Notes under the pieces: model-generated
Databases searched by the model: none
Told to the model about the DNA's origin: nothing
Seen by the model: the letters and a program-made list of their open reading frames with translations, nothing else
Position numbers and translations under genes: made by a program
Origin: Marinobacter salexigens
GTDB taxonomy: Bacteria; Pseudomonadota; Gammaproteobacteria; Pseudomonadales; Oleiphilaceae
Assembly (NCBI RefSeq): GCF_002806945.1
Contig: NZ_NIHC01000012.1
Coordinates: forward strand, 1 to 45,060
Length of the DNA stretch: 45,060 nucleotides
Reading direction: 5' to 3'
Shown: piece after piece, positions 30,354 through 39,820 of the stretch
How the letters are laid out: each line of letters opens with the position of its first letter
How positions within the stretch are numbered: position 1 is the first letter of the stretch

Positions 30354-31280
30354 ATGACCACCGCATTTTTTTCCCATGATGATTGTATGAAACACGATAT
30401 GGGCCCGGAGCATCCGGAAAGCCCAGGACGCCTGGCAGCCATCATCAGCTATATGGCCGATACCGGAATCACCGATAAACTCGACTGGGTACGCCCTGAA
30501 GAAATCACCCGCGACCAACTTTTAAGTGTGCACCCGGAAAGCTACTTGCAGCAACTCGACATGATGCAGCCCGTACGAGGCCGGGTTTTCACTGACCCGG
30601 ACACTGCCATGATGCGCGACACCCTGCGCGCCGCAAGGCTGGCGGCCGGCGCAAACATCCAGGCGGTGGACATGGTTATGAGCAGCCAGGTAACCAACGC
30701 GTTCATCTGCGCGCGACCTCCTGGCCATCATGCTGAGCGTACCAAGTCCATGGGCTTTTGTTTTTACAATAACGTTGCCTTGGCCGCTATGCGCGCGCTC
30801 AGTTTTCATCATCTTGAGAGAGTTGCCATTGTTGATTTTGATGTGCATCAAGGTAACGGCACTGTGGACATTGTGAGTGGAGATGAGCGCATATTGATGT
30901 GCTCCAGCTTTCAGCACCCTCTTTACCCCCACTCCCACGTACATCGTCAGGCTGACAATATAGTGAACATTCCCATTGAGGCTGGATGCTCCTCTGCGGA
31001 ATATCGAAAACAGGTAGAGGCCGGATGGATAAAGCGCCTGAATGCCTTTAAGCCCCAGGTGATTTTGATATCTGCAGGATTTGATGCCCATCGCCTGGAT
31101 CCGATGGCCGAGCTGAATCTGGAAACTGACGACTACCGCTGGTTAACAGAAATGCTTGCAGGTGTCGCATCCGAGCACAGTAATGACCGCATTATTTCGA
31201 CCTTGGAGGGCGGTTATCACTTGAGGGCGCTCGCAGAAAGCGTCAACGCTCACCTTGAGGTGCTGAGCGCGATTGACTGA
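30354..31280 (+). CDS. zinc-dependent deacetylase of the histone deacetylase/AcuC family
   Basis: A 308-residue HDAC-like amidohydrolase, probably removing acetyl groups from lysines or polyamines. The full active site is visible: RPPGHHAER with H125-H126, zinc ligands D163 and H165 in DFDVHQGNGT, D244 in AGFDAH, and a C-terminal GGY. Length and motifs fit the bacterial class II-like group. It is divergent from the Pat-type acetyltransferase gene, recalling the Bacillus acuABC operon where an acetyltransferase (AcuA) and this deacetylase type (AcuC) control acetyl-CoA synthetase. The substrate here is inferred, not shown. Confidence 0.9.
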   Translation: MTTAFFSHDDCMKHDMGPEHPESPGRLAAIISYMADTGITDKLDWVRPEEITRDQLLSVHPESYLQQLDMMQPVRGRVFTDPDTAMMRDTLRAARLAAGANIQAVDMVMSSQVTNAFICARPPGHHAERTKSMGFCFYNNVALAAMRALSFHHLERVAIVDFDVHQGNGTVDIVSGDERILMCSSFQHPLYPHSHVHRQADNIVNIPIEAGCSSAEYRKQVEAGWIKRLNAFKPQVILISAGFDAHRLDPMAELNLETDDYRWLTEMLAGVASEHSNDRIISTLEGGYHLRALAESVNAHLEVLSAID

Positions 31281-31285
31281 AAAGA

Positions 31286-31309
31286 GCGAGAACTCATCAA
31301 ACTTCTCGC
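31286..31309. terminator. hairpin between convergent deacetylase and motY genes
   Basis: Perfect 7-bp stem GCGAGAA / TTCTCGC with a 10-base loop, exactly filling the 29-base gap between the stops. On the minus strand it is followed by TCTTTTC. A weak bidirectional terminator. Confidence 0.5.
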
Positions 31310-32236
31310 TTAACCGGCGGAGGCTCCTCCATAGCCATTGGCTTGCTGAAGCCCCGGCCGATCACCCTCGCGCTGTAAACGAATAGTTGTACGACGATTA
31401 TCGGCTCTCTGGCTGGATGCAGGATACTGATCACCATGAGCCCTGACCGTAATCAGGTTTGAATCCACGCCACGGTTTTTCAGGTAGTCCGCCACAGCAT
31501 TGGCACGGTCCTCTGATAACGCCCTGTTATCAATTCGACTTCCAATGTCGTCGGTATGGCCGTCTACAAACACCCGCTCCACCGTTGAATCAGCTCTGAG
31601 ATAGGCAACAATATTATCCAGCAGTTCGATATCCTCGGCAGACAGCTTCTTGCTTCCGGTCGCAAAGAGCACCCTTGAACGGCCGATCTGATCAATATTA
31701 ACCGGCAGCAGATTCGTGGCGCATGAACGATAACGCTGGTATTCACCATTGAAGTTGATGTTAGAAACCTGCACCCGAACCGGGCTGCCATCGTACCAGG
31801 AAGCACGGGTGACCGTAGGGCGCATGCCGTTCAGCAGGCTTTGCGCGAGAATCACCGCGTAACGCGTCTCAAGCGACACCTGTCGGCGCCCATCAGACAC
31901 ATCTACCGTGCCTACTGGCCTTGGCGCAATACCTGGCCGCCACGGAGGTGCTTCAACAACCAGCGAGCCACGCCCGGGGCGCATCAGGTGCGATTCGGAC
32001 TCCAGAAAAAATGATACATCTTCGCCGGCTCTATGCCGAAAAACAGCCCTGCCATAGCCAGGCACTTCGTGTATCAGAGAGCACTCGAACACGGACTCTG
32101 CAAGGTACCATTGGCTGTTTGATATTCCTGCACCATAACTTCCAGCAAAACCTGAGGCAGGCAAGGCCATGCCAAGGGCCAGCGCTGCCAGCAAGTTTTG
32201 TGTTCTATTAACAAAAGCCAGAGCCATAACAGTCAT
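31310..32236 (-). CDS. motY: sodium-type flagellar motor protein MotY (OmpA family)
   Basis: A periplasmic T-ring component that stabilises the stator of polar flagellar motors. The 308-residue protein has a signal peptide (LLAALALGMALPASGFAG), a MotY-specific N-terminal domain (YGAGISNSQWYLAESVFECSL, then the ECSL/HxxPxYG area), and a C-terminal OmpA-like peptidoglycan-binding domain (FATGSKKLSAEDIELLD, VDGHTDDIGSRIDNRALSEDRANAV). The neighbours pyrC and rnt are the same as in Pseudomonas aeruginosa, where motY precedes pyrC-rnt. ATG 32236 or 32227 could start it. A near-match to a flagellar sigma-28 -10 (GCCGATTA, minus strand 32304-32297) lies upstream, without a clear TAAA -35. Confidence 0.9.
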   Translation of the reverse strand: MTVMALAFVNRTQNLLAALALGMALPASGFAGSYGAGISNSQWYLAESVFECSLIHEVPGYGRAVFRHRAGEDVSFFLESESHLMRPGRGSLVVEAPPWRPGIAPRPVGTVDVSDGRRQVSLETRYAVILAQSLLNGMRPTVTRASWYDGSPVRVQVSNINFNGEYQRYRSCATNLLPVNIDQIGRSRVLFATGSKKLSAEDIELLDNIVAYLRADSTVERVFVDGHTDDIGSRIDNRALSEDRANAVADYLKNRGVDSNLITVRAHGDQYPASSQRADNRRTTIRLQREGDRPGLQQANGYGGASAG

Positions 32237-32332
32237 ACCGTTGTGTCACGGATGTTTCGTGGTTTCCATGTTTAACGGCACCGGCAGTGCATTCTTTAAT
32301 CGGCAAGAGGAAAAACAATCGGTGGCACCTTC

Positions 32333-32341
32333 TGGTATAAT
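32333..32341 (+). promoter_or_regulatory. extended -10 promoter of pyrC
   Basis: TGG-TATAAT: a perfect -10 box (32336-32341) with the TGn extension and no good -35. Transcription would start near 32348, leaving a leader of about 87 bases before the pyrC ATG. Confidence 0.6.
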
Positions 32342-32434
32342 CTGCCAACTTTTTTAAGGGTCAACGCGCCTTCCGAAATGAACGCGCCTCTTACACCTTT
32401 TATCCCAGCTATTTGAAGGCATTGCGGAACGATC

Positions 32435-33466
32435 ATGACCAAACAACTTACTCTTGTGCGCCCCGACGACTGGCACCTCCACGTTCGCGACGGCGACGTC
32501 CTGAAGAGCGTTGTACCTGCAACCGCAGCCTGTTTCGGGCGAGCGATCATCATGCCCAACCTCGTTCCACCGGTCACCACGGCCGCTGAAGCATCGGCAT
32601 ATCGCGACCGCATTGTGGCTGCAGCAGAAGGCACAGATTTCCGGCCGTTGATGACGCTCTACCTGACCGAATCCACCAGCCGCCAGGACATCCTTGAAGC
32701 AAGCAAGGATGGCGTTGTTGCAGCCAAATTGTACCCTGCCGGGGCCACCACCAACTCCGACTCCGGTGTGCAGGACATCCGCAACATCTACCCGATACTG
32801 GAAGCGATGGCGGAATGCGGCATGTTGTTGCTTGTTCATGGTGAAGTTACTGATACAGACATCGATATTTTTGATCGAGAGAAGGTGTTCCTCGAGCGCG
32901 TACTGGCCCCAACACTGGAAGCTTTCCCAACCCTCAAAGTTGTACTTGAGCATATAACTACCGCCGAATCTGCGGAGTTCGTGCGGCAGTACAAGGGTAA
33001 CAATCTGGCCGCCACGCTTACGCCTCAACACCTGATGTACAACAGGAACCACATGCTCGTGGGAGCTATGCGCCCTCATCTGTACTGTCTCCCAATTCTC
33101 AAACGCAACCGCCATCAACAAGCCCTTCGGGATGCCATCGCCAGCGGTGACAAGCGGTTCTTTCTGGGAACGGACTCAGCTCCTCATGCAAAAGGCAAAA
33201 AGGAAGCCGCCTGTGGCTGTGCTGGATGCTATTCCGCTTATGGTGCTATCGGGTTGTATGCCGATATATTCGAAGAGCTTGGCATCCTCGATCAGCTGGA
33301 AGCGTTTGCCAGCTTTAACGGCGCGGACTTCTATGGCCTTCCGAGAAATACCGATACCATTACCCTGGTGAGGGAGCCCTGGACCATGCCCAACGAACTG
33401 CCCCTTGCGGACGGCACCATCGTGCCGCTGAAAGCTGGCGAAAGCATTAACTGGCGCCTGGCATAA
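32435..33466 (+). CDS. pyrC: dihydroorotase (class II, PyrC)
   Basis: Closes carbamoyl-aspartate to dihydroorotate in pyrimidine synthesis. The 343 residues (E. coli 348) have the metal pair in [10 protein letters not shown], the carboxylated lysine in [16 protein letters not shown], the metal His in LVHGE and LEHITT, and the Asp of [20 protein letters not shown]. The Cys-rich [11 protein letters not shown] segment is normal for this class. Start ATG with GCGGAACGATC upstream. It is followed by rnt after 44 bases. Confidence 0.97.
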   Translation: MTKQLTLVRPDDWHLHVRDGDVLKSVVPATAACFGRAIIMPNLVPPVTTAAEASAYRDRIVAAAEGTDFRPLMTLYLTESTSRQDILEASKDGVVAAKLYPAGATTNSDSGVQDIRNIYPILEAMAECGMLLLVHGEVTDTDIDIFDREKVFLERVLAPTLEAFPTLKVVLEHITTAESAEFVRQYKGNNLAATLTPQHLMYNRNHMLVGAMRPHLYCLPILKRNRHQQALRDAIASGDKRFFLGTDSAPHAKGKKEAACGCAGCYSAYGAIGLYADIFEELGILDQLEAFASFNGADFYGLPRNTDTITLVREPWTMPNELPLADGTIVPLKAGESINWRLA

Positions 33467-33510
33467 ACCAGCCCCAAATTACCTGAAAAACGGCCAAGAC
33501 CGGAGTTTTA

Positions 33511-34170
33511 GTGACTGACGAAAACACACAATCGCACCCCATGTCCCGCAGATTCCGTGGCTTTTTACCCGTCGTTGTTGATGTAGAGACCGGCGGATTC
33601 AACCCGGAACGTGATGCACTGCTGGAAATAGCTGCAGTAATGCTGACCATGGACGAGGACGGCCGCCTGCATCGTGCTGAAACCCATTTACAACAAATTG
33701 ACCCCTTTGAAGGGGCTAACCTGGAGCAGTCCGCACTGGATTTTACCGGGATAGACCCTTGGAACCCGGAGCGGGAGGCTGTACCCGAGCGCGAAGGCTT
33801 GAGCGAAATATTCCGCCCCATCCGCAAGGCGGTAAAGGCGCACGATTGCAAACGCGCCGTGCTGGTAGGGCACAACGCAACCTTCGATCACAACTTCGTG
33901 TTTGCTGCTGCCCAGAGGGCGGAGATCAACCGAAATCCTTTCCACCCATTCTCCACGTTTGACACAGCAACCCTTGCCGGTCTGGCATACGGCCACACCG
34001 TACTTGCACAGGCTTGCAAACTGGCGGGCATTCCGTTTAGCAGCAAAGAAGCCCATTCCGCAGCTTATGATGCGGAAAAAACAGCCGACTTGTTCTGCGG
34101 CATCGTTAATCGCTGGCTGGACTTGGGCGGCTTCCCGCCACCCTTCCTGGGGAAAGAAGGCGAACAATAA
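33511..34170 (+). CDS. rnt: ribonuclease T
   Basis: A 3'-5' exoribonuclease that trims tRNA and other stable RNAs at the CCA end. The 219-residue DEDDh protein has D24 and E26 (VVDVETGG), D126 (HNATFDHNF), H182 and D187 (HSAAYDAEKT), each offset by one from the E. coli residues. The start is GTG 33511, behind CGGAGTTTTA. It forms the pyrC-rnt pair known from pseudomonads and ends in a strong terminator. Confidence 0.96.
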   Translation: MTDENTQSHPMSRRFRGFLPVVVDVETGGFNPERDALLEIAAVMLTMDEDGRLHRAETHLQQIDPFEGANLEQSALDFTGIDPWNPEREAVPEREGLSEIFRPIRKAVKAHDCKRAVLVGHNATFDHNFVFAAAQRAEINRNPFHPFSTFDTATLAGLAYGHTVLAQACKLAGIPFSSKEAHSAAYDAEKTADLFCGIVNRWLDLGGFPPPFLGKEGEQ

Positions 34171-34197
34171 AGCAGGCATCAGGCAAACAACACCCAC

Positions 34198-34224
34198 AAA
34201 AAAACCCGCAGTGCGGGTTTTTTT
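34198..34224. terminator. bidirectional terminator between rnt and the fatty acyl reductase gene
   Basis: A7-CCCGCA-GTGCGGG-T7: a short GC stem (CCCGCA / TGCGGG) flanked by seven A and seven T, so it serves plus-strand rnt and also the convergent reductase gene that stops 27 bases away. Confidence 0.92.
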
Positions 34225-34250
34225 GCTTCTGCATTATGCAAAATACTGGC

Positions 34251-36236
34251 TTACCAGTGGATACCTCGCATCACAGCGGCAAATGCCACCTGCTCTGTCG
34301 ATACCTTAGGCTTCTGCTCGGCCTTCCCGCCGACGCCCGGAGAAGAATCCGGGAACATCCGGTAGCCCGTATTCATCACGATCTCGCCCATCTTCGGTGC
34401 CAGCGCATGCAGTACCTGGGCAAAAATACCAAGGCGTGTAGCAACGCGCTTGGGGCGATCAATGATTGAATTGGTCACCAGATCTGCGGCCTCTTCCGGC
34501 GAAAGGGTCGGCACGGAATCGTATATCTTGGTGGGTGCAATCATTGGCGTTTTCACCAACGGCATATTGATGGTGGTAAAGGTTACGTTGCGATCTGACC
34601 ATTCAGACGCTGCACACCGGCTGAACGCATCCAGCGCAGACTTGGACGCCACATAAGCAGAGAAGCGCGGGGCGTTGGTAAGAACACCAATGGAAGAGAT
34701 ATTCACCACATGCCCGCGACGGCGTTCAAGCATGGAAGGTGCAAATCCCATGATAAGGCGCACTGAACCAAAGTAGTTCAGTTGCATGGTGCGCTCAAAA
34801 TCGTGGAAACGATCAAACGATAGCGACAGCGAACGGCGAATAGAGCGCCCCGCATTGTTCACCAGCACATCCACGTGACCGTGGTTATCCAGTACGGTTT
34901 TAACAAAACGGTCGCAGTCTTCCATATCAGAGAAGTCGCACTGGTAGGCGTGAACATTACCACCCTTGGCTTCCAGAGAGGCGCTTACCTCATCCAGCTT
35001 TTCTTTAGTGCGTGCACCAATCACCAGAATAGCACCGGCTTCTGCCAGTTTTTCAGCCGTTGCCAAGCCGATACCGGAGGTCGCGCCTGTTATGACGCAA
35101 ACCTTGCCTTCAACCGTGCCTTTGAGGGTGCGGTCCTTGAACAGATCGGGGTCAAGGTTGCGCTCCCAGAAATCCCAGATCACCGGTGCGTAGTCCGCCA
35201 GACGTGGTACCTCAATGCCTGTCCCCTTCAGCGCTCGCTCAGTTTCACGGGCATCAAAGCGGGTTGGGTAGTTAAGGAAAGATAATACGGAACGAGGAAT
35301 CCCCAAGTCATCCAGCACGGCGGATGTTAGCCGCTTAACCGGCGGCAGATTCTTCAGGCTCTGGCGGATAAAAGGAGGAACAAACCCGAACATCCGGGAA
35401 TCAATACGCATGCCCATTTTAGGTGCATGGCCAGCCTCGCAGAAAATATTCAGAACCTCGCCAACTTTGTAAGGGTCAGTATCCACGAGGTGGAAGCAAT
35501 TTCCGTCTTCGCCTTCCAGGTGCGCAATGTGATCCATCGCATTCACCACAAAGTCCACCGGCACGATGTTCAGGCGGCCGCCTTCAACACCAATGGTTGG
35601 TACCCACTGAGGTAGAGTGCGACGAATCTTCTGAATCATTTTGAAGAAATAGTAAGGCCCGTCAATTTTGTCCATCTCGCCGGTTTCAGAATGGCCAACC
35701 ACCATGCCCGGGCGGTAAATACGGAATGGAACCTTGCACTCTTCACGCACCACCTTCTCGGATTCGTGCTTGGTCATCAAATACGGGTGGTCGAGTTTTT
35801 CGGCTTCTTCGAACATGTCTTCGCGGAAAATGCCTTTGAAAAGGCCCGCTGCAGCGATAGAAGAAACATGGTGGAAGTGCTTTGCTTTCATTGCTCCGGC
35901 CGCATTTACAGCCGCCCGAGTTCCTTCAATGTTGGTGGCTTGCTGAGCCTCTTCATCGGCACCCATATCGTAGACTGCCGCCAGGTGGAAAAAGTGATCG
36001 ATTTCTCCTGTCAGCGCTTCAAGGGTTTTGGCATCAATACCAAGATCCTTACTGGTTAGATCACCGATTACGGCCTTGACACGAGATTCATCTACACCCC
36101 ACCGTTCCCTGAGCGCATCCAGCTTACCCTGAGACTGCTCACGAACCAGTATGTGCACGGTGCCGCCGCGTGCAAGTAGCTTTTCCACAAGAAAACGGCC
36201 AATAAATCCGGTTCCACCGGTAAGGAAATAATTCAT
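34251..36236 (-). CDS. fatty acyl-CoA/ACP reductase (alcohol-forming, Maqu_2507 type)
   Basis: Reduces fatty acyl-CoA or acyl-ACP all the way to the fatty alcohol used for wax esters. The 661-residue protein has two fused SDR halves. The N-terminal half has GGTGFIGRF at 7-15, VSSIAAAG and HPYLMTKHE with a Tyr/Lys pair, and is of the acyl-reductase type. The C-terminal half has TGATSGIGLATAEKLAEAG near 385, NNAGRS, ISSIGV and YVASK. The length and long stretches as I remember them match the Marinobacter aquaeolei VT8 enzyme Maqu_2507. GGTGGATTATCA precedes ATG. Its promoter region carries repeated operator-like motifs (36303-36412). Confidence 0.93.
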   Translation of the reverse strand: MNYFLTGGTGFIGRFLVEKLLARGGTVHILVREQSQGKLDALRERWGVDESRVKAVIGDLTSKDLGIDAKTLEALTGEIDHFFHLAAVYDMGADEEAQQATNIEGTRAAVNAAGAMKAKHFHHVSSIAAAGLFKGIFREDMFEEAEKLDHPYLMTKHESEKVVREECKVPFRIYRPGMVVGHSETGEMDKIDGPYYFFKMIQKIRRTLPQWVPTIGVEGGRLNIVPVDFVVNAMDHIAHLEGEDGNCFHLVDTDPYKVGEVLNIFCEAGHAPKMGMRIDSRMFGFVPPFIRQSLKNLPPVKRLTSAVLDDLGIPRSVLSFLNYPTRFDARETERALKGTGIEVPRLADYAPVIWDFWERNLDPDLFKDRTLKGTVEGKVCVITGATSGIGLATAEKLAEAGAILVIGARTKEKLDEVSASLEAKGGNVHAYQCDFSDMEDCDRFVKTVLDNHGHVDVLVNNAGRSIRRSLSLSFDRFHDFERTMQLNYFGSVRLIMGFAPSMLERRRGHVVNISSIGVLTNAPRFSAYVASKSALDAFSRCAASEWSDRNVTFTTINMPLVKTPMIAPTKIYDSVPTLSPEEAADLVTNSIIDRPKRVATRLGIFAQVLHALAPKMGEIVMNTGYRMFPDSSPGVGGKAEQKPKVSTEQVAFAAVMRGIHW

Positions 36237-36302
36237 TGATAATCCACCCTGCTTGTTGCTCTATTGTTGTCTATCCCTGCCAACCGAATTAGACCAAAGT
36301 CT

Positions 36303-36412
36303 TGTAACGATCTGTAACGGCCGGCATTGTACTTAATTGCAACCTTCATGTAACTCTAATCATTAGAGCTTTTACTCTGTAACGTATTGTTTTAAGTAGA
36401 GCTATTACTCTA
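36303..36412. promoter_or_regulatory. repeat-rich control region upstream of the fatty acyl reductase gene
   Basis: The 374-bp gap 36237-36610 has no gene but dense small repeats. TGTAAC occurs four times (36303, 36313, 36349, 36378). There is a perfect 15-bp palindrome CTCTAAT-C-ATTAGAG (36354-36368). A direct repeat TAGAGCTwTTACTCT occurs at 36364-36378 and 36397-36411, 33 bp apart, and the second copy is itself an inverted repeat (TAGAG-6-CTCTA). Spacing of about three helical turns suggests side-by-side binding of a dimeric regulator. Which of the two divergent genes it serves is not known. Confidence 0.6.
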
Positions 36413-36610
36413 AACCTTGCCAAGAAAGCCTGTGCTTTTCACCGACACATCGCAATTTAGACTAGCACAGTAATGACGTAGCGCCTTCCCGTGCGATGAA
36501 TTACCGCAAAGAAATGAAACAGCCTGCCAGCAATGCGATAATCAGGAACTTATAGCCTTTTCAGGCGTCAGTCCTTTTCATAAGCCAAGCGACTTTTCGG
36601 AAACCAGACA

Positions 36611-36910
36611 ATGCATAATGACAACTCGAACACTGAACGTTACATCACCATTGCCCGTGCCTGCCTGAAAGCCATCAATGATACAGCACAAGACTCCGGG
36701 GACAGGGAGCAGAAAATTCAAGCGGTATATCAGGCAATCGATAGCGCGTTTCAGGCAGAATTTGCGGATTATCGGCAGTCGGTGGCGATTATGGCAACAG
36801 TTCTTGAGCGTATTGCGTCTGGCGATCTCAATGGAGAAAAAGCTGCAGACCTCGCCCGTAAAACCCTGGATCAACAACCGGAAAATGTCACCAAAACAAT
36901 GATGCACTAA
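36611..36910 (+). CDS. hypothetical protein, 99 residues
   Basis: I do not recognise this protein. It is hydrophilic and probably all-helical (ITIARACLKAINDTAQD, IQAVYQAIDSAFQAEFADY, VAIMATVLERIASGDL), with no signal, membrane segment or cysteine cluster. The ATG follows TCGGAAACCAGACA. It lies between the reductase promoter region and the M16 protease, 57 bases before the latter's start, so it may be the first gene of that transcript. Codon use looks like its neighbours, which supports a real gene. Confidence 0.7.
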   Translation: MHNDNSNTERYITIARACLKAINDTAQDSGDREQKIQAVYQAIDSAFQAEFADYRQSVAIMATVLERIASGDLNGEKAADLARKTLDQQPENVTKTMMH

Positions 36911-36967
36911 GCCCGTTCAACGCCCCACCGCTAATTTCCTGGCACCCCTATGGATATCAGAGGCCCT

Positions 36968-39820
36968 ATGCACACCAGCTCCCTGACAAACGTTCGCAGA
37001 CAATCACCTGCAGTAAAAGCACTTACTCTGATGCTTTTGCTCCTCTGCAGCACACTGTCCATCGCGGCACAAACGCCAACCAAAAGCCCGAACGACAATA
37101 ACGAATACCGTTTCGTAGAACTGGATAACGGTTTGCGCGCCATTCTGGTGTCCGACAAAGGCGCAGATAAAGCCGCCGCTTCGATGAACGTGGCCGTTGG
37201 CAGCGGTGATGACCCCAAAGAACGGGAGGGCCTCTCGCACTTCCTGGAACACATGCTGTTTCTGGGTACAGAAAAGTATCCCGAGCCCGGCGAATACCAA
37301 CAATTTATAAAAAGCCATGGTGGCCGGCACAACGCCTTTACCGCTTTTCGAAACACCAACTATTTCTTTGACATTCAAGCCAACTATCTTGAATCTGCAC
37401 TGGACCGCTTTGCCCAACAGTTTGCCGCACCGCTGTTTACGGCCGAATTGGTTGACCGGGAGCGCAATGCCGTTCATTCCGAATTCAGCGCCAAGCAGAA
37501 AGAAGATGGCCGCCGCTTCTATTCTGTTAAAAAAGCCGTCAGTAATCCTGAGCATGCCTTCCACCAGTTCGCCGTCGGCAATCTGACCACACTGGAAAAC
37601 ACCGATGAAAACCCTCTTCGGCCCGATCTTGTTGAGTTCTGGGAATCCCACTACTCGGCCAATCTGATGACCTTGGCCGTTTATGGCCCACAACCACTGG
37701 ATAAACTTGAAGCCATGGTGCGGGCACGCTTCAGCGCCATAGAAAACCGAAACCTTGCGGCCAAAGTTCATAGCACCAGCCTCCTTGAGCCACACAAGTT
37801 GCCGGCGAAAGTAAGCGCAGAAGCAATCAAGGACGTGCGCAACCTGTCGCTGTCGTTTCCAATCCCGTCCCAGCAGAAGAACTACCGCACCAAGCCAGCA
37901 AGCTACATTGCAAACCTGCTCGGCCACGAAGGATCAGGAAGCCTTTTTGATGTGCTCAAGAGCAACGGCCTGGCTGACAGCCTGTCCGCCGGTATTGGCA
38001 TGGATACAGGCGAACACGCCACTCTGGACATCAGCATTGCTTTGACACCCGAAGGCCTGAGCCGGCATGAAGAGATTCTGCCTTTGGCATTCGAGTACAT
38101 CGACATTGTTCGCGAGCAGGGCATCAGCCAGCAGCGTTTTAAAGAAATGCAGCAACTAGCACAACTCGATTTTCGCTTCCGGGAACAGAGTGAGCCCATG
38201 CACGAAGTCATGCGCCTGTCGAGCCAACTCCAGGATTACCCGGCAGACGACCTTCTCAGTGCGCCCTGGTTGATGGAGCGCTACGCGCCCGATCAGTATC
38301 AAGCTATTCTGAACCAGCTAACCCCAGAAAACCTGATGGTCTACCTACTGGCTCCGAAGCAGGAGCTGAATAACCCGAACCTCACCCAGTGGTATGAAGC
38401 GCCCTGGAAAATTGAGCCCCTAAAGGTGGAAACGCTTCAGGCCAAGGCGCCAAGTGCGCTGGCCAAATCCCTTCGGCTTCCAAAACCAAACCCGTTTGTG
38501 CCTGAAAACCTGACCATGGTCGCAGGCACAACCATGAGCAAGCCTGAGTTCTTGGGCAAGCCAGACGGAATGGCTATCTGGTTTGCCAGAGACACCCGCT
38601 TCAACACCCCAAAAGCCAACGTATTCTTTAGCCTGCGCACACCGGGCGCTCGTGTTTCTGCGCGTAGCCACGTGCTGACCCGCTTGTTGGTGGACAGCAT
38701 CAACAACAATCTGAATGCATGGGCGTATTCTGCACGCCTTGCTGGTTTGGACTACAGTATTTACCCGCACTTGCGGGGCATCACCGTGCGCGTTGGCGGC
38801 TACAATGACAAACTCCACACCTTGATGAACCGAATTCTCATCCAGGTTTCAGCGCCAGAGGTCACCCGGCAGCGGTTTGAAATCGCCCGGCAAAACCTCA
38901 TGGACAGCTTGCAGAACAAGGCCAAAGAACGTCCGGTAGCGCAAACGTCTGAGTTCATTCAAACCGCCGTACTGCAGGACACCTGGAGCACTGAAGAGAA
39001 ATTGCGTGCAGCCCAAGAGGTCACTCTGGACGAGCTCATGTCGTTTGCAGATGCGCTACTGGCGGAAGTAGATCCCGTGCTGCTGGCCCATGGCAACATT
39101 ACACAAGCCTACGCTCTTAACCTGGCTCAGCAAATTGATGCGATTGTTCTGGGCAAGAGTGAGTTTGTGAGCGTTGAGCGCAGCCGTGTGCGGGAATTGC
39201 CCGCAGGGGAAATGCAGGTTTCCCTGAGCGTGGATCATCCAGATACCGGGTACACGCTTTACACACAGGGAAAGAACACCAGCTTTGAAGAGCGCGCCCG
39301 CTTCCGCCTCCTGGCGCAGATTATCAGTAGCCCATTTTATGAAGAGCTCCGCACCACGCGGCAACTCGGCTACATTGTGTACGCCACGCCCTTTGAAATG
39401 CTCGAAACGCCAGCTCTGGGTTTTGTGGTTCAGTCCCCCAGCGCCAGCCAGGACGACATAGATCAAGCGGTTCGAGAGTTTGCGGAAGGTTTTGAGAATA
39501 CTCTCAACAATCTGGACGAAAAGCGGCTAAAGCGAGAGAAGCAGGCAGTCATCAGCACCATTCTCGAGCAGGATCGCCAATTGGGCGAGATTTCAGGTCG
39601 CTACTGGCGTGAAATCGACCGGGACTCCGATGCATTTGACTCCCGTGAGCAACTCGTAAAAGCTGTTGAAGCGGTAAGTATCGATGCGCTGAAAACCACC
39701 TTCCGAGAGAACCTTCTAAACAGAGGCAAGGCGTTGCGCGTAGTAACTGGCGGAGAAGGTTTGAGCGCCAGTGAAGCCCGCGAGCTTATCCTGCAGCAAC
39801 CCCCGGTTACTGCAAAGTAA
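36968..39820 (+). CDS. pitrilysin-like zinc metalloprotease (M16, insulinase family)
   Basis: A secreted/periplasmic M16 peptidase of 950 residues, resembling E. coli protease III. Signal peptide about 18-38 (LMLLLLCSTLSIAAQ). The inverted zinc motif is HFLEH (H91, H95; catalytic E94), with third ligand E172, spaced 81 residues from H91 exactly as in pitrilysin. The inactive C-terminal half is also present (RTTRQLGYIVYATPFEM near 798-814). The frame opens at ATG 36950; ATG 36968 follows AGAGG and gives a better signal peptide. The end overlaps the convergent glycosyltransferase-type gene by 14 bp. Confidence 0.92.
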   Translation: MHTSSLTNVRRQSPAVKALTLMLLLLCSTLSIAAQTPTKSPNDNNEYRFVELDNGLRAILVSDKGADKAAASMNVAVGSGDDPKEREGLSHFLEHMLFLGTEKYPEPGEYQQFIKSHGGRHNAFTAFRNTNYFFDIQANYLESALDRFAQQFAAPLFTAELVDRERNAVHSEFSAKQKEDGRRFYSVKKAVSNPEHAFHQFAVGNLTTLENTDENPLRPDLVEFWESHYSANLMTLAVYGPQPLDKLEAMVRARFSAIENRNLAAKVHSTSLLEPHKLPAKVSAEAIKDVRNLSLSFPIPSQQKNYRTKPASYIANLLGHEGSGSLFDVLKSNGLADSLSAGIGMDTGEHATLDISIALTPEGLSRHEEILPLAFEYIDIVREQGISQQRFKEMQQLAQLDFRFREQSEPMHEVMRLSSQLQDYPADDLLSAPWLMERYAPDQYQAILNQLTPENLMVYLLAPKQELNNPNLTQWYEAPWKIEPLKVETLQAKAPSALAKSLRLPKPNPFVPENLTMVAGTTMSKPEFLGKPDGMAIWFARDTRFNTPKANVFFSLRTPGARVSARSHVLTRLLVDSINNNLNAWAYSARLAGLDYSIYPHLRGITVRVGGYNDKLHTLMNRILIQVSAPEVTRQRFEIARQNLMDSLQNKAKERPVAQTSEFIQTAVLQDTWSTEEKLRAAQEVTLDELMSFADALLAEVDPVLLAHGNITQAYALNLAQQIDAIVLGKSEFVSVERSRVRELPAGEMQVSLSVDHPDTGYTLYTQGKNTSFEERARFRLLAQIISSPFYEELRTTRQLGYIVYATPFEMLETPALGFVVQSPSASQDDIDQAVREFAEGFENTLNNLDEKRLKREKQAVISTILEQDRQLGEISGRYWREIDRDSDAFDSREQLVKAVEAVSIDALKTTFRENLLNRGKALRVVTGGEGLSASEARELILQQPPVTAK

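Noticed and set aside
32297..32304. Sigma-28 promoter for motY
   Set aside because: GCCGATTA resembles the -10, but no TAAA element lies 15 bases upstream, so I only mention it with motY.
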